A stretch of DNA of 64,000 nucleotides, taken from contig VGYZ01000002.1 of the NCBI GenBank assembly GCA_016872795.1, positions 43,627 through 107,626 of the forward strand, given 5' to 3'. Every line of letters begins with the position of its first letter. Positions within the stretch are counted from its first letter, which is position 1. Origin of the DNA: Planctomycetota bacterium (GTDB taxonomy: Bacteria; Planctomycetota; UBA1135; GCA-002686595). Of the stretch, positions 26,248 through 35,656 are shown in pieces. The notes beneath the pieces are model-generated. The model was not told where the DNA came from and made no database searches. It saw only the letters and a program-made list of their open reading frames with translations. The translations under genes were made by a program, and so were the position numbers.

Positions 26248-27725
26248 CCAAGATCCAGATCAACGGTCGCGAGGTCGAAGCCGATCCGAAGCAGCCGCTC
26301 ATCCGCGCCTGCCACGACCAGGGCGTCGATGTCCCGATGTACTGCTACCACCCCGGCCTCGCGTCGGTGGGTTCCTGCCGCATTTGTCAGGTCGAGGTCG
26401 CCGGCGCGCCGGGCCAGCCGTCGCGCGTCGTCGCCGCCTGCCGCACGCCGGTGAGCAAAGGCATGGTCGTCTCGACGGACACTCCCAAGGCGCACGACGC
26501 GCGCCGCGAGTGCCTCGAGTTCCTCTTGAAGAACCACCCGCTCGACTGCCCGATCTGCGACAAGGCCGGCGAGTGCGATCTGCAGGACTACTCGTTCAAC
26601 GAGGGGCAAGGCGAGGGCCGCTCGAGCGAGCCGCGCCGCAAGCTCCAGAAGCGCAAGTCGCTCGGCGATGTGATCGTGCTCGACGAAGAGCGCTGCATCC
26701 TGTGCTCGCGCTGCGTGCGCTTCTTCACGGATGTGACGAAGAAGGCGCAGCTCACTGTCGAGGGCTTGGGCTCGCGCTCGGTGATCAACACCTACATGGA
26801 CAAGCCGCTCGAGGGCAACTACCAGGGCAACCTCGCGGACATCTGCCCGGTCGGCGCGCTGACGAGCAAGAAGTTCCGCTTCCAGGCGCGCGTCTGGAAC
26901 CTCTCCAAGACGCTCTCGACCTGCGGCGAGTGCTCGCGCGGCTGCTCGATCTCGGTCGAGTCCCTGCGCGCCAAGGAAGTCAAGCGCATCCGCCCGCGCT
27001 ACAACGCGGCCGTCAACCAGTGGTGGATGTGCGACACCGGTCGCCACGCGCTCGCGCCGCTCACGCGTCCGCAGGCACCCGAGGGCGCGGTGCTCGGCGG
27101 TCGCCTGCGCGGCGCCGCGGTGCGCGGCTACAACGGGCTCGAGCTCGCCGACGATGTCGCGGCGCTCGACCTCGCGGCGGACATGCTCGCGGCGCACCCC
27201 GGTGCGGTCGTGATCGTCTCGCCCTTCGCGACGCAGGAAGAGGCCAAGGCCGCTCTCGCGCTGGCTCAGGCGCTCAAGGCCACGCCGCAGTTCGTCTCGC
27301 CCGCGCCCAACGCGCTGAAAGACGACCTGCTGCACACCGGCGACCCGTGCCCCAACCGGCGCGGGCTCGTCGAGCAAGGCTTCGCCGCGCTCGAGCCCGC
27401 CGCCGCGCTCGCGGCGCTCGCGGCGGCGCCCTCCGCGGTGCTCGCGGGCGAGCGCGTGCTCGAGCTCCTCGGCCACGAGGGTCTCGCCAAGCTGCCGACG
27501 AAGCTGCGCCTCGTCGCCTTCGATGTCGAGACGAGCGACATTCCCGCGCTCGACATCGCCTTCCCCGTTCCGACCCATGTCGAGAAGTCCGGTCACTGGG
27601 TCAACCTCGACGGCTGCGTCGGCGTGCTCAATGTCGCGGTCCCGCCGCCCGCGCTCGTGCGGCGCCTCGATCTCCAACTCGCGGCGCTCACCGCCAAGCT
27701 GTCGGCCGTGCCGGCTCGGAGCTAG
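26244..27725 (+). CDS. nuoG: NADH-quinone oxidoreductase subunit G, short form
   Basis: NuoG carries the iron-sulfur relay from FMN towards the membrane. The N-terminal 270 residues keep every ligand: [2Fe-2S] N1b (Cys34, Cys45, Cys48, Cys66), His-ligated N5 (HPLDCPICDKAGEC), N4 (CILCSRC...CPVGAL) and the off-path N7 motif (CGECSRGC...WMC). The protein is only 493 residues; E. coli NuoG has about 900 and Thermus Nqo3 about 780. The molybdopterin-oxidoreductase-like C-terminal region is reduced to about 200 Ala/Leu-rich residues. GTG start overlaps the nuoF stop. No frameshift is evident; the stop is followed at once by nuoH. Confidence 0.93.
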   Translation: MTKIQINGREVEADPKQPLIRACHDQGVDVPMYCYHPGLASVGSCRICQVEVAGAPGQPSRVVAACRTPVSKGMVVSTDTPKAHDARRECLEFLLKNHPLDCPICDKAGECDLQDYSFNEGQGEGRSSEPRRKLQKRKSLGDVIVLDEERCILCSRCVRFFTDVTKKAQLTVEGLGSRSVINTYMDKPLEGNYQGNLADICPVGALTSKKFRFQARVWNLSKTLSTCGECSRGCSISVESLRAKEVKRIRPRYNAAVNQWWMCDTGRHALAPLTRPQAPEGAVLGGRLRGAAVRGYNGLELADDVAALDLAADMLAAHPGAVVIVSPFATQEEAKAALALAQALKATPQFVSPAPNALKDDLLHTGDPCPNRRGLVEQGFAALEPAAALAALAAAPSAVLAGERVLELLGHEGLAKLPTKLRLVAFDVETSDIPALDIAFPVPTHVEKSGHWVNLDGCVGVLNVAVPPPALVRRLDLQLAALTAKLSAVPARS

Positions 27726-27731
27726 GAAGCG

Positions 27732-28772
27732 ATGGGAGCCTTCCTCGAGGATCTCCCCCTGTGGGTCCAATGGGTCGCCAAGGTGGCGATCATCTTCGGC
27801 GGCCTCGTCGGCACCGCGGCGCTGATGTCGCTCGCCGAGCGCAAGGTCTCGGCGTGGATGCAGTTTCGCCACGGCCCCAACCGCGTCGGACCGTTCGGCC
27901 TCTTGCAGCCGCTCGCCGACGGCATCAAGTTCATCTTCAAGGAGGAGCTGATCCCCGCGGGGGCCAACAAGTTCCTCTTCCGCCTCGCGCCGGCGCTGGC
28001 GGCGATCCCATCGATGATGACCATCGCGGTGATCCCGATCGGCACGATCAAAGTCGGTGAGAAAGAGATCCCCTTCTCCATCGCGCAGCTCGACTTGGGG
28101 ATCATGTACATGCTCGCCCTCGGCGGCCTGTCCGTGTACGGCGCGATCTTGGGCGGCTGGGCCTCGAACTCGAAGTACTCGCTGCTCGGCGGCCTGCGCG
28201 CGAGCGCGCAGATGATCAGCTACGAGCTCACGCTGATCCTCTCGATCCTCGTGATCGTGGCGCTCTCGGGCTCGCTCGACTTGAACGCGATCGTCACGGC
28301 CCAGCGCGAGAACGGCCTGTGGAATGTGTTCACGCCCTTCGGCGCGCTGGCCTTCGTGCTGTTCACGATCGCGAGCTTCGCCGAGACCAACCGCCATCCC
28401 TTCGACTTCGCCGAGTGCGAGCCGGAGCTCGTCGGCGGCTTCCACACCGAGTACTCGGCCATGCGCTTCGCGCTGTTCTTCTTGGGCGAGTACTGCGCCA
28501 TGACCGTGATGGCGTGCCTGAACACCACGCTGTTCTTCGGCGGTCCCTCGGTGCCGCTGTGGCCCGAGGCGCCGTGGTTCCTCGGCATCCTCGCCTTCCT
28601 GCTGAAGGCGGGCTTCTTCCTGTTCCTGTTCATCTGGGTGCGCTGGACCCTCCCCCGCTTCCGCTTCGACCAGTTGATGCGGCTGGGATGGAAGGTCGCG
28701 CTCCCGATTGCGCTGGCGAACTTGCTCGTCGTCGGCGCGTGGGTCGCCTTCACCACCCCCAAGAGCAGCTAG
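27732..28772 (+). CDS. nuoH: NADH-quinone oxidoreductase subunit H
   Basis: NuoH is the membrane subunit that forms the quinone tunnel with NuoB and NuoD. The 346-residue protein has eight or so helices and the signatures [19 protein letters not shown], then [20 protein letters not shown] with the acidic loop facing the quinone site, then [15 protein letters not shown]. It starts six bases after nuoG, with AGGAAG as a possible ribosome-binding site overlapping the stop. Confidence 0.96.
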   Translation: MGAFLEDLPLWVQWVAKVAIIFGGLVGTAALMSLAERKVSAWMQFRHGPNRVGPFGLLQPLADGIKFIFKEELIPAGANKFLFRLAPALAAIPSMMTIAVIPIGTIKVGEKEIPFSIAQLDLGIMYMLALGGLSVYGAILGGWASNSKYSLLGGLRASAQMISYELTLILSILVIVALSGSLDLNAIVTAQRENGLWNVFTPFGALAFVLFTIASFAETNRHPFDFAECEPELVGGFHTEYSAMRFALFFLGEYCAMTVMACLNTTLFFGGPSVPLWPEAPWFLGILAFLLKAGFFLFLFIWVRWTLPRFRFDQLMRLGWKVALPIALANLLVVGAWVAFTTPKSS

Positions 28773-28775
28773 GTC

Positions 28776-29284
28776 ATGGTCGTCGTCCAGCGCAAGGCAC
28801 TCACGCTCGCCGAGCGGCTGTACCTCCCCGAGGTGCTGCGCGGCCTGTCGCTCACATTCCGCAAGTTCTTCGAGAAGCCGATCACCCGGCAGTATCCCGA
28901 GCAGCCGCTCCCGACCGACGAGGTCACGCGCGGCCAGCCGCGCCTCGTCGTCAAGGAGGACGGCAACATCGCCTGCGTGTCCTGCGGCATGTGCGAGATC
29001 GCCTGCCCGGCCTACGCGATCACGATCGACGGCGGCGAGACCGATCGCGGCATCGAACGCGAGCCCAAGAAGTTCGAGATCGACATGCTGCGCTGCATCC
29101 TGTGCGGCTTCTGCGAGGAAGCCTGCCCCAAGGACGCGATCTTCATGTCGAACGAGCTCGAGCTGGCCGACTACACGCGCGCGGGCCTCGTGTACGACCT
29201 CGAGAAGCTCAAGCGTCCGAAGAGCGCGCTGCAAAAGCGCATCGACTATGTGTACCGGCTCAACGACCGCTGGCGGAGCAAGCA

Positions 29285-29288
<4 letters not shown>
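28776..29288 (+). CDS. nuoI: NADH-quinone oxidoreductase subunit I
   Basis: NuoI is a ferredoxin-like subunit with clusters N6a and N6b. The 170-residue product has both [4Fe-4S] motifs: [12 protein letters not shown] and [12 protein letters not shown]. The N-terminal amphipathic segment [15 protein letters not shown] docks on the membrane. The C-terminal tail is basic. It starts three bases after nuoH. Confidence 0.96.
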
Positions 29289-29826
<538 letters not shown>

Positions 29827-29830
<4 letters not shown>

Positions 29831-30147
29831 ATGTTCCGACCGAGCACCTCCTGTACTTGTCGGCGGGCCTGTTCGCCCTCGGCGTGCTGGGCTTCATGGT
29901 CCGGCGCAATGTCATCGTCGTGCTGATGTGCGTCGAGCTGATGCTCAACGCCGCGAACCTCGCCTTCCTCGCCGCGAGCCGTCAACACGCCCTCGAAGGC
30001 AAGCCCGCGCTGCAAGGCCCGGTGTTCGCCATCTTCGTGATCACGGTCGCCGCGGCCGAGGCCGCGGTCGGCCTCGCGCTGATCATCGCGCTCTACCGTC
30101 TGAAGCAGTCCGCCGAGACCGACGCCGCGGCGGAGATGAAGGGTTAG
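29827..30147 (+). CDS. nuoK: NADH-quinone oxidoreductase subunit K
   Basis: NuoK is a three-helix MrpC-like subunit. In the 106-residue product both membrane glutamates of the proton path are present: Glu in [13 protein letters not shown] and Glu in [12 protein letters not shown]. The start ATG overlaps the nuoJ stop. Confidence 0.95.
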
Positions 30148-30151
30148 TCGA

Positions 30152-32155
30152 ATGCAGAGCCACGAGTCCCACGCGTGGCTCTGGTGGATCCCGCTCCTGC
30201 CGCTCATCGGCAGCGCGATCGCCGGAGCCCTGCACCTTGCCACCCTGCGCGCGCGCAAGAGCGACCCGCAGGCGAGCGCGCCCGCCAGCCTCGCCCCGTG
30301 GATCGCCTGCGGCGCGATGCTCGGCGCGTTCGTGCTTTCGGTCACGGGCTTCCTCGAGCTGCGCGACCTCGAGCCCTCGGCGCGCGCGCTCGCGAGCACG
30401 GCCCACGACTGGATCTCGATCGGCGGCCTCGACGTCGACCTCGGGCTGGTGCTCGATCCGCTGTCGTCGGTGATGACGCTCGTGATCACGGGCGTCGGCT
30501 TCCTGATCCATGTGTACGCCTCGGGCTACATGAAGGGCGACAGGGGCTACGGCAAGTTCTTCGCGTACCTGAACCTGTTCGTGTTCGCGATGCTGATGCT
30601 GGTGCTGTCGAGCTCGCTGCTCGGCGTGTTCATCGGCTGGGAAGGGGTCGGCCTGTGCTCGTTCCTCTTGATCGGCTTCTGGTACGAGAAGGGCTGGCCG
30701 GCCGAGGCCGCGCAGAAGGCCTTCGTGATGAACCGCGTCGGCGACGCGTGCTTCCTGATCGGCTCGTTCCTGCTGATCCGGCTGTTCGGCACGCTCGACC
30801 TGAAGACCATCGCGGACACGGTCGGCTCGGCCGTGAGCTTCACCGATGAGCAAGCGCTCCACATGTCGCTCGCCGCGCTGTTCCTGTTCGGCGGCTGCTG
30901 CGGCAAGTCGGCGCAGTTCCCGCTGTTCACATGGCTGCCCGACGCCATGGCCGGCCCGACGCCCGTGAGCGCGCTGATCCACGCCGCGACCATGGTGACG
31001 AGCGGCATCTACCTCGTCGTGCGCCTGAACCCGCTGTTCGCGGCCTCGGGCTGGGTGCTGCCCCTGATCGCCATCGTCGGAGCGCTCACCGCGCTGATCG
31101 GCGGCTCGACGGCGCTCGTGCAGCGCGACATCAAGAAGGTGCTCGCGTACTCGACCGTGAGCCAGCTCGGCTACATGTTCCTCGCGCTCGGCTCGGGCGC
31201 TTGGGCCGCGGCGGTGTTCCACCTCGTCACGCACGCCTTCTTCAAGGCGCTGCTCTTCCTCGGAGCGGGCTCGGTGATCCACGGCATGCACGGGGAGCAG
31301 GACATGCACAAGCTGGGCGGCCTGCGCCGGCACATGCCGCGCACATACATCACATTCCTCGCGGGCGCCGCGGCGCTCTCGGGCCTGCCGCTCCTCTCGG
31401 GCTTTTTCTCGAAGGACGAGATCCTCGCGCACGCCTTCGCCAGCGGCGGCCTGTACTACGGCCTGTACTACGGCCTGTGGGCCGTGGGCGTGATCACCGC
31501 CGCGCTGACGGCGTACTACACCTCTCGCATGGTCGCGCTGACCTTCTTCGGCGAAGAGCGCTTCGACCACCACCATGTGCACCCGCACGAGAGCCCGCTG
31601 GTGATGACGCTGCCGCTGATGGTGCTCGCGGTGCTCTCGATCCTCGGCGGCGTGCTCGGCCTGCCGCCGGTGCTGCATGTGCCCCACCTGCTCGCCGAGT
31701 GGCTCGCTCCGGTGACGGACGCGGGCAACAAGATCCTCGCGGCGAGCCACAGAGAACACCACCTGAGCCACACGCTCGAGTGGATTCTCTTAGGCCTCGG
31801 CTCCGCGATCGCGCTCGGCTTCGCGCACACGGGCTTTTACGCGCACAGGCACGGCACCGCTCAAGACGAGTTCTTCGCGCACAAGCGCCCGACGCTCGCG
31901 GCGACCCTCGGCGACGCGTGGACGATCGACTCTCGCTACGCGCGCATCATCGTGCTGCCGCTGCGCATGCTGAGCTTCCTGATCGCGGTGGTCGTCGACC
32001 AGTTCGCGATCGACGGACTCGTCAACGGGACCGGCCGGACCGCGCGCGACATCGCGCAGTACTCGCGTCGCGCCGTCGACGGCAGCCTCGCGAGCTACGC
32101 CCTGTGGATGGGCGCCGGCGCGCTGGCGATCTGCGCCCTGTGGATGTGGAGCTAG
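30152..32155 (+). CDS. nuoL: NADH-quinone oxidoreductase subunit L
   Basis: NuoL is the distal antiporter-like proton pump, with the long lateral helix at its C-terminus. The 667-residue product has the family motifs GWEGVGLCSFLLIGFWY, AAQKAFVMNRVGD, FTWLPDAMAGPTPVSALIHA and KKVLAYSTVSQLGYM, with the essential lysines in place. A His-rich loop (FDHHHVHPHESP) is between late helices. It starts four bases after nuoK. Confidence 0.96.
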   Translation: MQSHESHAWLWWIPLLPLIGSAIAGALHLATLRARKSDPQASAPASLAPWIACGAMLGAFVLSVTGFLELRDLEPSARALASTAHDWISIGGLDVDLGLVLDPLSSVMTLVITGVGFLIHVYASGYMKGDRGYGKFFAYLNLFVFAMLMLVLSSSLLGVFIGWEGVGLCSFLLIGFWYEKGWPAEAAQKAFVMNRVGDACFLIGSFLLIRLFGTLDLKTIADTVGSAVSFTDEQALHMSLAALFLFGGCCGKSAQFPLFTWLPDAMAGPTPVSALIHAATMVTSGIYLVVRLNPLFAASGWVLPLIAIVGALTALIGGSTALVQRDIKKVLAYSTVSQLGYMFLALGSGAWAAAVFHLVTHAFFKALLFLGAGSVIHGMHGEQDMHKLGGLRRHMPRTYITFLAGAAALSGLPLLSGFFSKDEILAHAFASGGLYYGLYYGLWAVGVITAALTAYYTSRMVALTFFGEERFDHHHVHPHESPLVMTLPLMVLAVLSILGGVLGLPPVLHVPHLLAEWLAPVTDAGNKILAASHREHHLSHTLEWILLGLGSAIALGFAHTGFYAHRHGTAQDEFFAHKRPTLAATLGDAWTIDSRYARIIVLPLRMLSFLIAVVVDQFAIDGLVNGTGRTARDIAQYSRRAVDGSLASYALWMGAGALAICALWMWS

Positions 32156-32168
32156 GGAGACCGAATCC

Positions 32169-33707
32169 ATGGAACTCGTCCTCCTGACCTTCCTCCCGCT
32201 CCTCGGTGCGCTCGCCGTGCTCTGCACGCCGCGCGCCGCGGAAGGCCTGCAGCGCGGCATCGCGCTCGCGACGACGCTCGCCGTCGCCGTGCTCGGCGTG
32301 AAGCTGTTCTTGGGCTACGACGCGGCGGCGACGCCGTACTCGTTCAGCCTGCCGTGGTTCCAACTGCCCTGGCGCGACGGAACGCCGACGCAGGTGCACT
32401 TCAGCCTCGCCATGGACGGCATCTCGCTGCTGATGGTGACGCTCACGGCCGTGCTGATGCCGATCGTGATCCTCTCGACGTGGGGCCACGTCGAGAAGCG
32501 CGTCAAGGAGTTCATGGTGTGGATGCTCGTCATGCAGACGGGCATGCTCGGCACCTTCCTCGCGGTCGACCTCGTGCTGTTCTACTTCTTCTGGGAAGTC
32601 AGCCTGATCCCGCTGTACTTCCTCGTCGGCATCTGGGGCGGAGAGCAGCGCCTGTACGCGACGGTCAAGTTCTTCCTCTACACGCTGGCGGGCTCGCTGT
32701 TGATGATGGTCGCGATCATCGCGATCCTCTTCGATCGCGGCACGAGCGACCGCGGCGAGCTGATCGCGCAACTGGGCCAAACGCCGCTCGAGCAGCAGCT
32801 GTGGTACTTCGCGGCCTTCGCGCTGGCCTTCGGCATCAAGGTGCCGATCTTGCCGTTCCACACCTGGCTCCCCGACGCGCACACCCAGGCCCCGACCTCG
32901 GGCTCAGTGGTGCTCGCGGGCGTGCTGCTCAAGATGGGCACCTACGGCCTCCTGCGGTTCTGCATCCAGATGCTGCCCGATGCGGCGGTGGCCGCGGCGC
33001 CGTGGATGATGGCGCTCGGTGCGATCGGGATTCTCTACGGAGCGCTGCTCGCGTGGGCCCAGACCGACCTCAAGCGCCTGATCGCGTGCTCGTCGGTGAG
33101 CCACTTGGGCTACGTGGTGCTCGGCCTGTTCGCGCTCACGCCCGCTGGGCTCTCCGGCGGCATGCTGCAGATGGTGAACCACGGCATCTCGACCGGGCTG
33201 CTGTTCCTCTTGGTCGGCATGCTCTACGAGCGCCGCCACTCGCGCGCGCTCGACGCCTTCGGCGGCGTGGCGACGGTGATGCCCCTGTTCGCGCTGTTCT
33301 GGGTCTTCACGGTGCTCTCGAGCGCCGGACTCCCGGGCCTCAACGGCTTCGTCGGCGAGTACCTGATCCTGCTCGGCTCGTTCCAGAGCTCGCCGCTGTG
33401 GTCGGTGATCGGCCTCACGGGCGTGATCTTCGGCGCGGTGTACCTCCTGATGGCGACGCGCAAGATGCTGTTCGGAGCCTGCACGAACCCCGAGAACCAG
33501 CACCTCACCGACCTCAACGCGCGCGAGATCGTGCTGATGCTCCCGCTGGTCGTGCTCGCGGTGTGGCTGGGCGTGCGACCCAACGACTTCATGGGCAAGG
33601 TCGAGCCTGACCTCGCCAAGGTCGGTCGGCGCGTGGCCGAGGCCCGGCAGTCCACGGCGGCGCTCGAGCCCGTCACCCCGCTCACGGAAGGAGTCGCGGC
33701 GCGATGA
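32169..33707 (+). CDS. nuoM: NADH-quinone oxidoreductase subunit M
   Basis: NuoM is an antiporter-like proton-pumping subunit. The 512-residue product contains FYFFWEVSLIPLYFLVGIWG with the conserved glutamate, FHTWLPDAHTQAPTSGSV and LKRLIACSSVSHLGYVVLG. The end runs into a polar tail after the last helix. The stop overlaps nuoN as ATGA. GGGAGACC before the ATG may serve as a ribosome-binding site. Confidence 0.96.
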   Translation: MELVLLTFLPLLGALAVLCTPRAAEGLQRGIALATTLAVAVLGVKLFLGYDAAATPYSFSLPWFQLPWRDGTPTQVHFSLAMDGISLLMVTLTAVLMPIVILSTWGHVEKRVKEFMVWMLVMQTGMLGTFLAVDLVLFYFFWEVSLIPLYFLVGIWGGEQRLYATVKFFLYTLAGSLLMMVAIIAILFDRGTSDRGELIAQLGQTPLEQQLWYFAAFALAFGIKVPILPFHTWLPDAHTQAPTSGSVVLAGVLLKMGTYGLLRFCIQMLPDAAVAAAPWMMALGAIGILYGALLAWAQTDLKRLIACSSVSHLGYVVLGLFALTPAGLSGGMLQMVNHGISTGLLFLLVGMLYERRHSRALDAFGGVATVMPLFALFWVFTVLSSAGLPGLNGFVGEYLILLGSFQSSPLWSVIGLTGVIFGAVYLLMATRKMLFGACTNPENQHLTDLNAREIVLMLPLVVLAVWLGVRPNDFMGKVEPDLAKVGRRVAEARQSTAALEPVTPLTEGVAAR

Positions 33708-35161
33708 ACGCCCAGGACCTGCTCCAGATGTTCGATGCGAACGCGCTGCGCGCGCTCGCACCGCTGATCGCGCTCGCGCTCGGCCTCGTGCTCGTGCTGC
33801 TCGTCGGAGTGTTCCCGCTCGGGCGCGCGGTGCGCGCGACGCTCGTCGTCGCCTCGCTCGCGGCCTCGGCGGTGTTGCACGGCAACCTGCTGCTCGGCGG
33901 CGAGACGCCGGGCAAGGTCCTCGCGGGCACATTCGAGTCGAGCTCGACCACCGCGATGTGGGGCCTGGTGTTCGTCGCGAGCACGCTCTTCGCGTGGCTC
34001 TACAGCGTGCGCTACTACGAGGAAGACGCGCCCTTCAAGAACGAGCACGACGCGCTGATGCTCGCCACCCCCATCGGCATGATGCTGATGGCGGGCGCGC
34101 GCGACCTGCTCGTGTTCTTCATCGGCCTCGAGCTGCTCTCGATCCCGCTCTACGCCCTCGCGGCCTTCCGCCGCGACCGCGCGCGCTCGGTCGAGGCGGG
34201 CCTCAAGTACTTCCTGCTCGGCGCCTTTGCCGCGGGCTTCTTCCTGTACGGCAGCGCGCTCGTGTACGCGACGACCGGCAGCCTGTCGCTCGACACGCTC
34301 GCCGATCCCGCCGCGCGCGCGGCGCTCGGCCAGCCCATGGCGCTCGTCGGCGTGGCCCTGATCGCCGCCAGCGTGTTCTTCAAGGTCAGCGTGTTCCCGT
34401 TCCACCTGTGGGTGCCCGATGTGTACGAGGGCGCGCCCACGCCGGTGACCGCGCTGATGGCGACGGGCACGAAGGCCGCGGGCTTCGCGTTCCTGATGAG
34501 CGCGCTCGTGCTGCTGCCCGCTTCGACGGCGAGCACGGTGGCGCTCATCGCCGTGATCACCATGGCCGCGGGCAACTTCGGCGCCCTCGCGCAGACGGAC
34601 GTGAAGCGCATGCTCGCCTACTCGGGCATCGCGCACGCCGGAACCCTGCTGCTCGGCGTCGCGGGCGCGATCCACGGCGATCCGAGCAACGGCGGAGCGG
34701 TGCAGGCGAGCCTCGTGTACATGGCGGCCTATGTCGCGACGGCGGCCGGCGCCTTCGGCCTGCTCGCGCTGCTCGAGCGCGACGGTGGACCGACGACGCT
34801 CGAGTCGCTCAAGGGCCTCGCGCAGCGCCGTCCGTGGGTCGCCTCCGCGCTGACGCTGTTCATGCTCTCGCTCGGCGGCATCCCGGCGACGGGCGGCTTC
34901 CTCGGCAAGTACCTCGTGTTCTCGGTCGCCGTGCGCTCCGAGCTCACGGGCTTCGCGATCGTCGGCGTGCTGCTCTCGGTCGTCGCCCTCGGCTACTACC
35001 TGCGCGTCATCATCGCGCTGTACATGCAGTCGCCGGAGCACGACGCGAACATCCCCGCGCCGCGCCCCGCGAGCGCGGCGACGACGCTGGCGTCGATCGT
35101 CTGCGCGGCCTTGGTGCTCGCCACGGGCGTGCTGCCGGGCTGGTTGCTCGAGCTCACCTGA
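33704..35161 (+). CDS. nuoN: NADH-quinone oxidoreductase subunit N
   Basis: NuoN is the antiporter-like subunit next to NuoK. The 485-residue product has FFIGLELLSIPLYALAAF, FHLWVPDVYEGAPTPVTALM and VKRMLAYSGIAHAGTLLLG. It ends the nuo operon, and a GC-rich hairpin (35185-35214) follows. Confidence 0.95.
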   Translation: MNAQDLLQMFDANALRALAPLIALALGLVLVLLVGVFPLGRAVRATLVVASLAASAVLHGNLLLGGETPGKVLAGTFESSSTTAMWGLVFVASTLFAWLYSVRYYEEDAPFKNEHDALMLATPIGMMLMAGARDLLVFFIGLELLSIPLYALAAFRRDRARSVEAGLKYFLLGAFAAGFFLYGSALVYATTGSLSLDTLADPAARAALGQPMALVGVALIAASVFFKVSVFPFHLWVPDVYEGAPTPVTALMATGTKAAGFAFLMSALVLLPASTASTVALIAVITMAAGNFGALAQTDVKRMLAYSGIAHAGTLLLGVAGAIHGDPSNGGAVQASLVYMAAYVATAAGAFGLLALLERDGGPTTLESLKGLAQRRPWVASALTLFMLSLGGIPATGGFLGKYLVFSVAVRSELTGFAIVGVLLSVVALGYYLRVIIALYMQSPEHDANIPAPRPASAATTLASIVCAALVLATGVLPGWLLELT

Positions 35162-35184
35162 GCCTCGAACGCCGCGGACCTGCA

Positions 35185-35214
35185 GCGGGGCGTCGCGCGC
35201 GCGCGTGGCGCCCC
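35185..35214. terminator. Hairpin between nuoN and the PilZ gene
   Basis: GCGGGGCG (35185-35192) pairs with CGCCCCGC (35207-35214) around a 14-base GC-rich loop, 24 bases after the nuoN stop and 41 bases from the end of the convergent PilZ gene. There is no T-tract. It probably serves as a bidirectional transcription barrier. Confidence 0.5.
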
Positions 35215-35254
35215 GCTCGCATTCTGCCGCGCTCTCTGCGGCTCAACGCGCGCT

Positions 35255-35545
35255 TCAGGACGGGCGCTCGAACTCGACGGCGAAGCCGGTCGTGTGCTCG
35301 CTCAGGCGCTCGACGCGCACGAGGCGGCCTGGGTAGCTCTGCTCGTGGCCATCCTGCAGCAGCTTGAGCGTCACGCGCACGGGCTCGTGCGCGAAGAAGA
35401 ACACGCCCTCGGTGGAGACTTGCTCCGCGCGGCCGGTGATCGACTTCGAGTCGAAGGCCACTTCGAGGAGCAGGTCGTCGCTGCGACGGGAGGCCTTGCG
35501 ACGTTCGTTCGGGAGCGGGGGCTGAGTTTCGTCGGGGACGCTCAT
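35255..35545 (-). CDS. PilZ-domain protein
   Basis: The 96-residue single-domain protein begins with a charged N-terminus containing NERRKASRRSDDLLLEV, the RxxxR-type cyclic-di-GMP motif of PilZ proteins. STEGVFFFAHEPV occupies the position of the D/N-x-S-x2-G motif, and GFAVEF lies near the end. Because the second motif is degenerate, nucleotide binding is uncertain. It is divergent from the selenoprotein gene and convergent with nuoN. Confidence 0.75.
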   Translation of the reverse strand: MSVPDETQPPLPNERRKASRRSDDLLLEVAFDSKSITGRAEQVSTEGVFFFAHEPVRVTLKLLQDGHEQSYPGRLVRVERLSEHTTGFAVEFERPS

Positions 35546-35617
35546 GGGGAGGAGTGCGCGGGGACAGAGCCTGCGCTCGCGCGATGGTAGCGCATGCGAG
35601 CGTTCCCCGAGCGGGCC

Positions 35618-35649
35618 TTGGGACAGCATGCGGCTGGGCGCGGTAGGAT
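35618..35649 (+). promoter_or_regulatory. Putative promoter of the selenoprotein gene
   Basis: TAGGAT (35644-35649) ends seven bases before ATG 35657, which would make the mRNA leaderless or nearly so. TTGGGA (35618-35623) matches four of six -35 bases but the 20-base spacer is long. Confidence 0.35.
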
Positions 35650-35656
35650 CTGCGCC

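Noticed and set aside
25944..29234. A 1,096-codon open frame antisense to nuoF-nuoI
   Set aside because: It lies opposite genes with full family motifs, has no recognisable domain, and is rich in Arg, Glu, Ala and His as expected for a shadow frame in GC-rich DNA.
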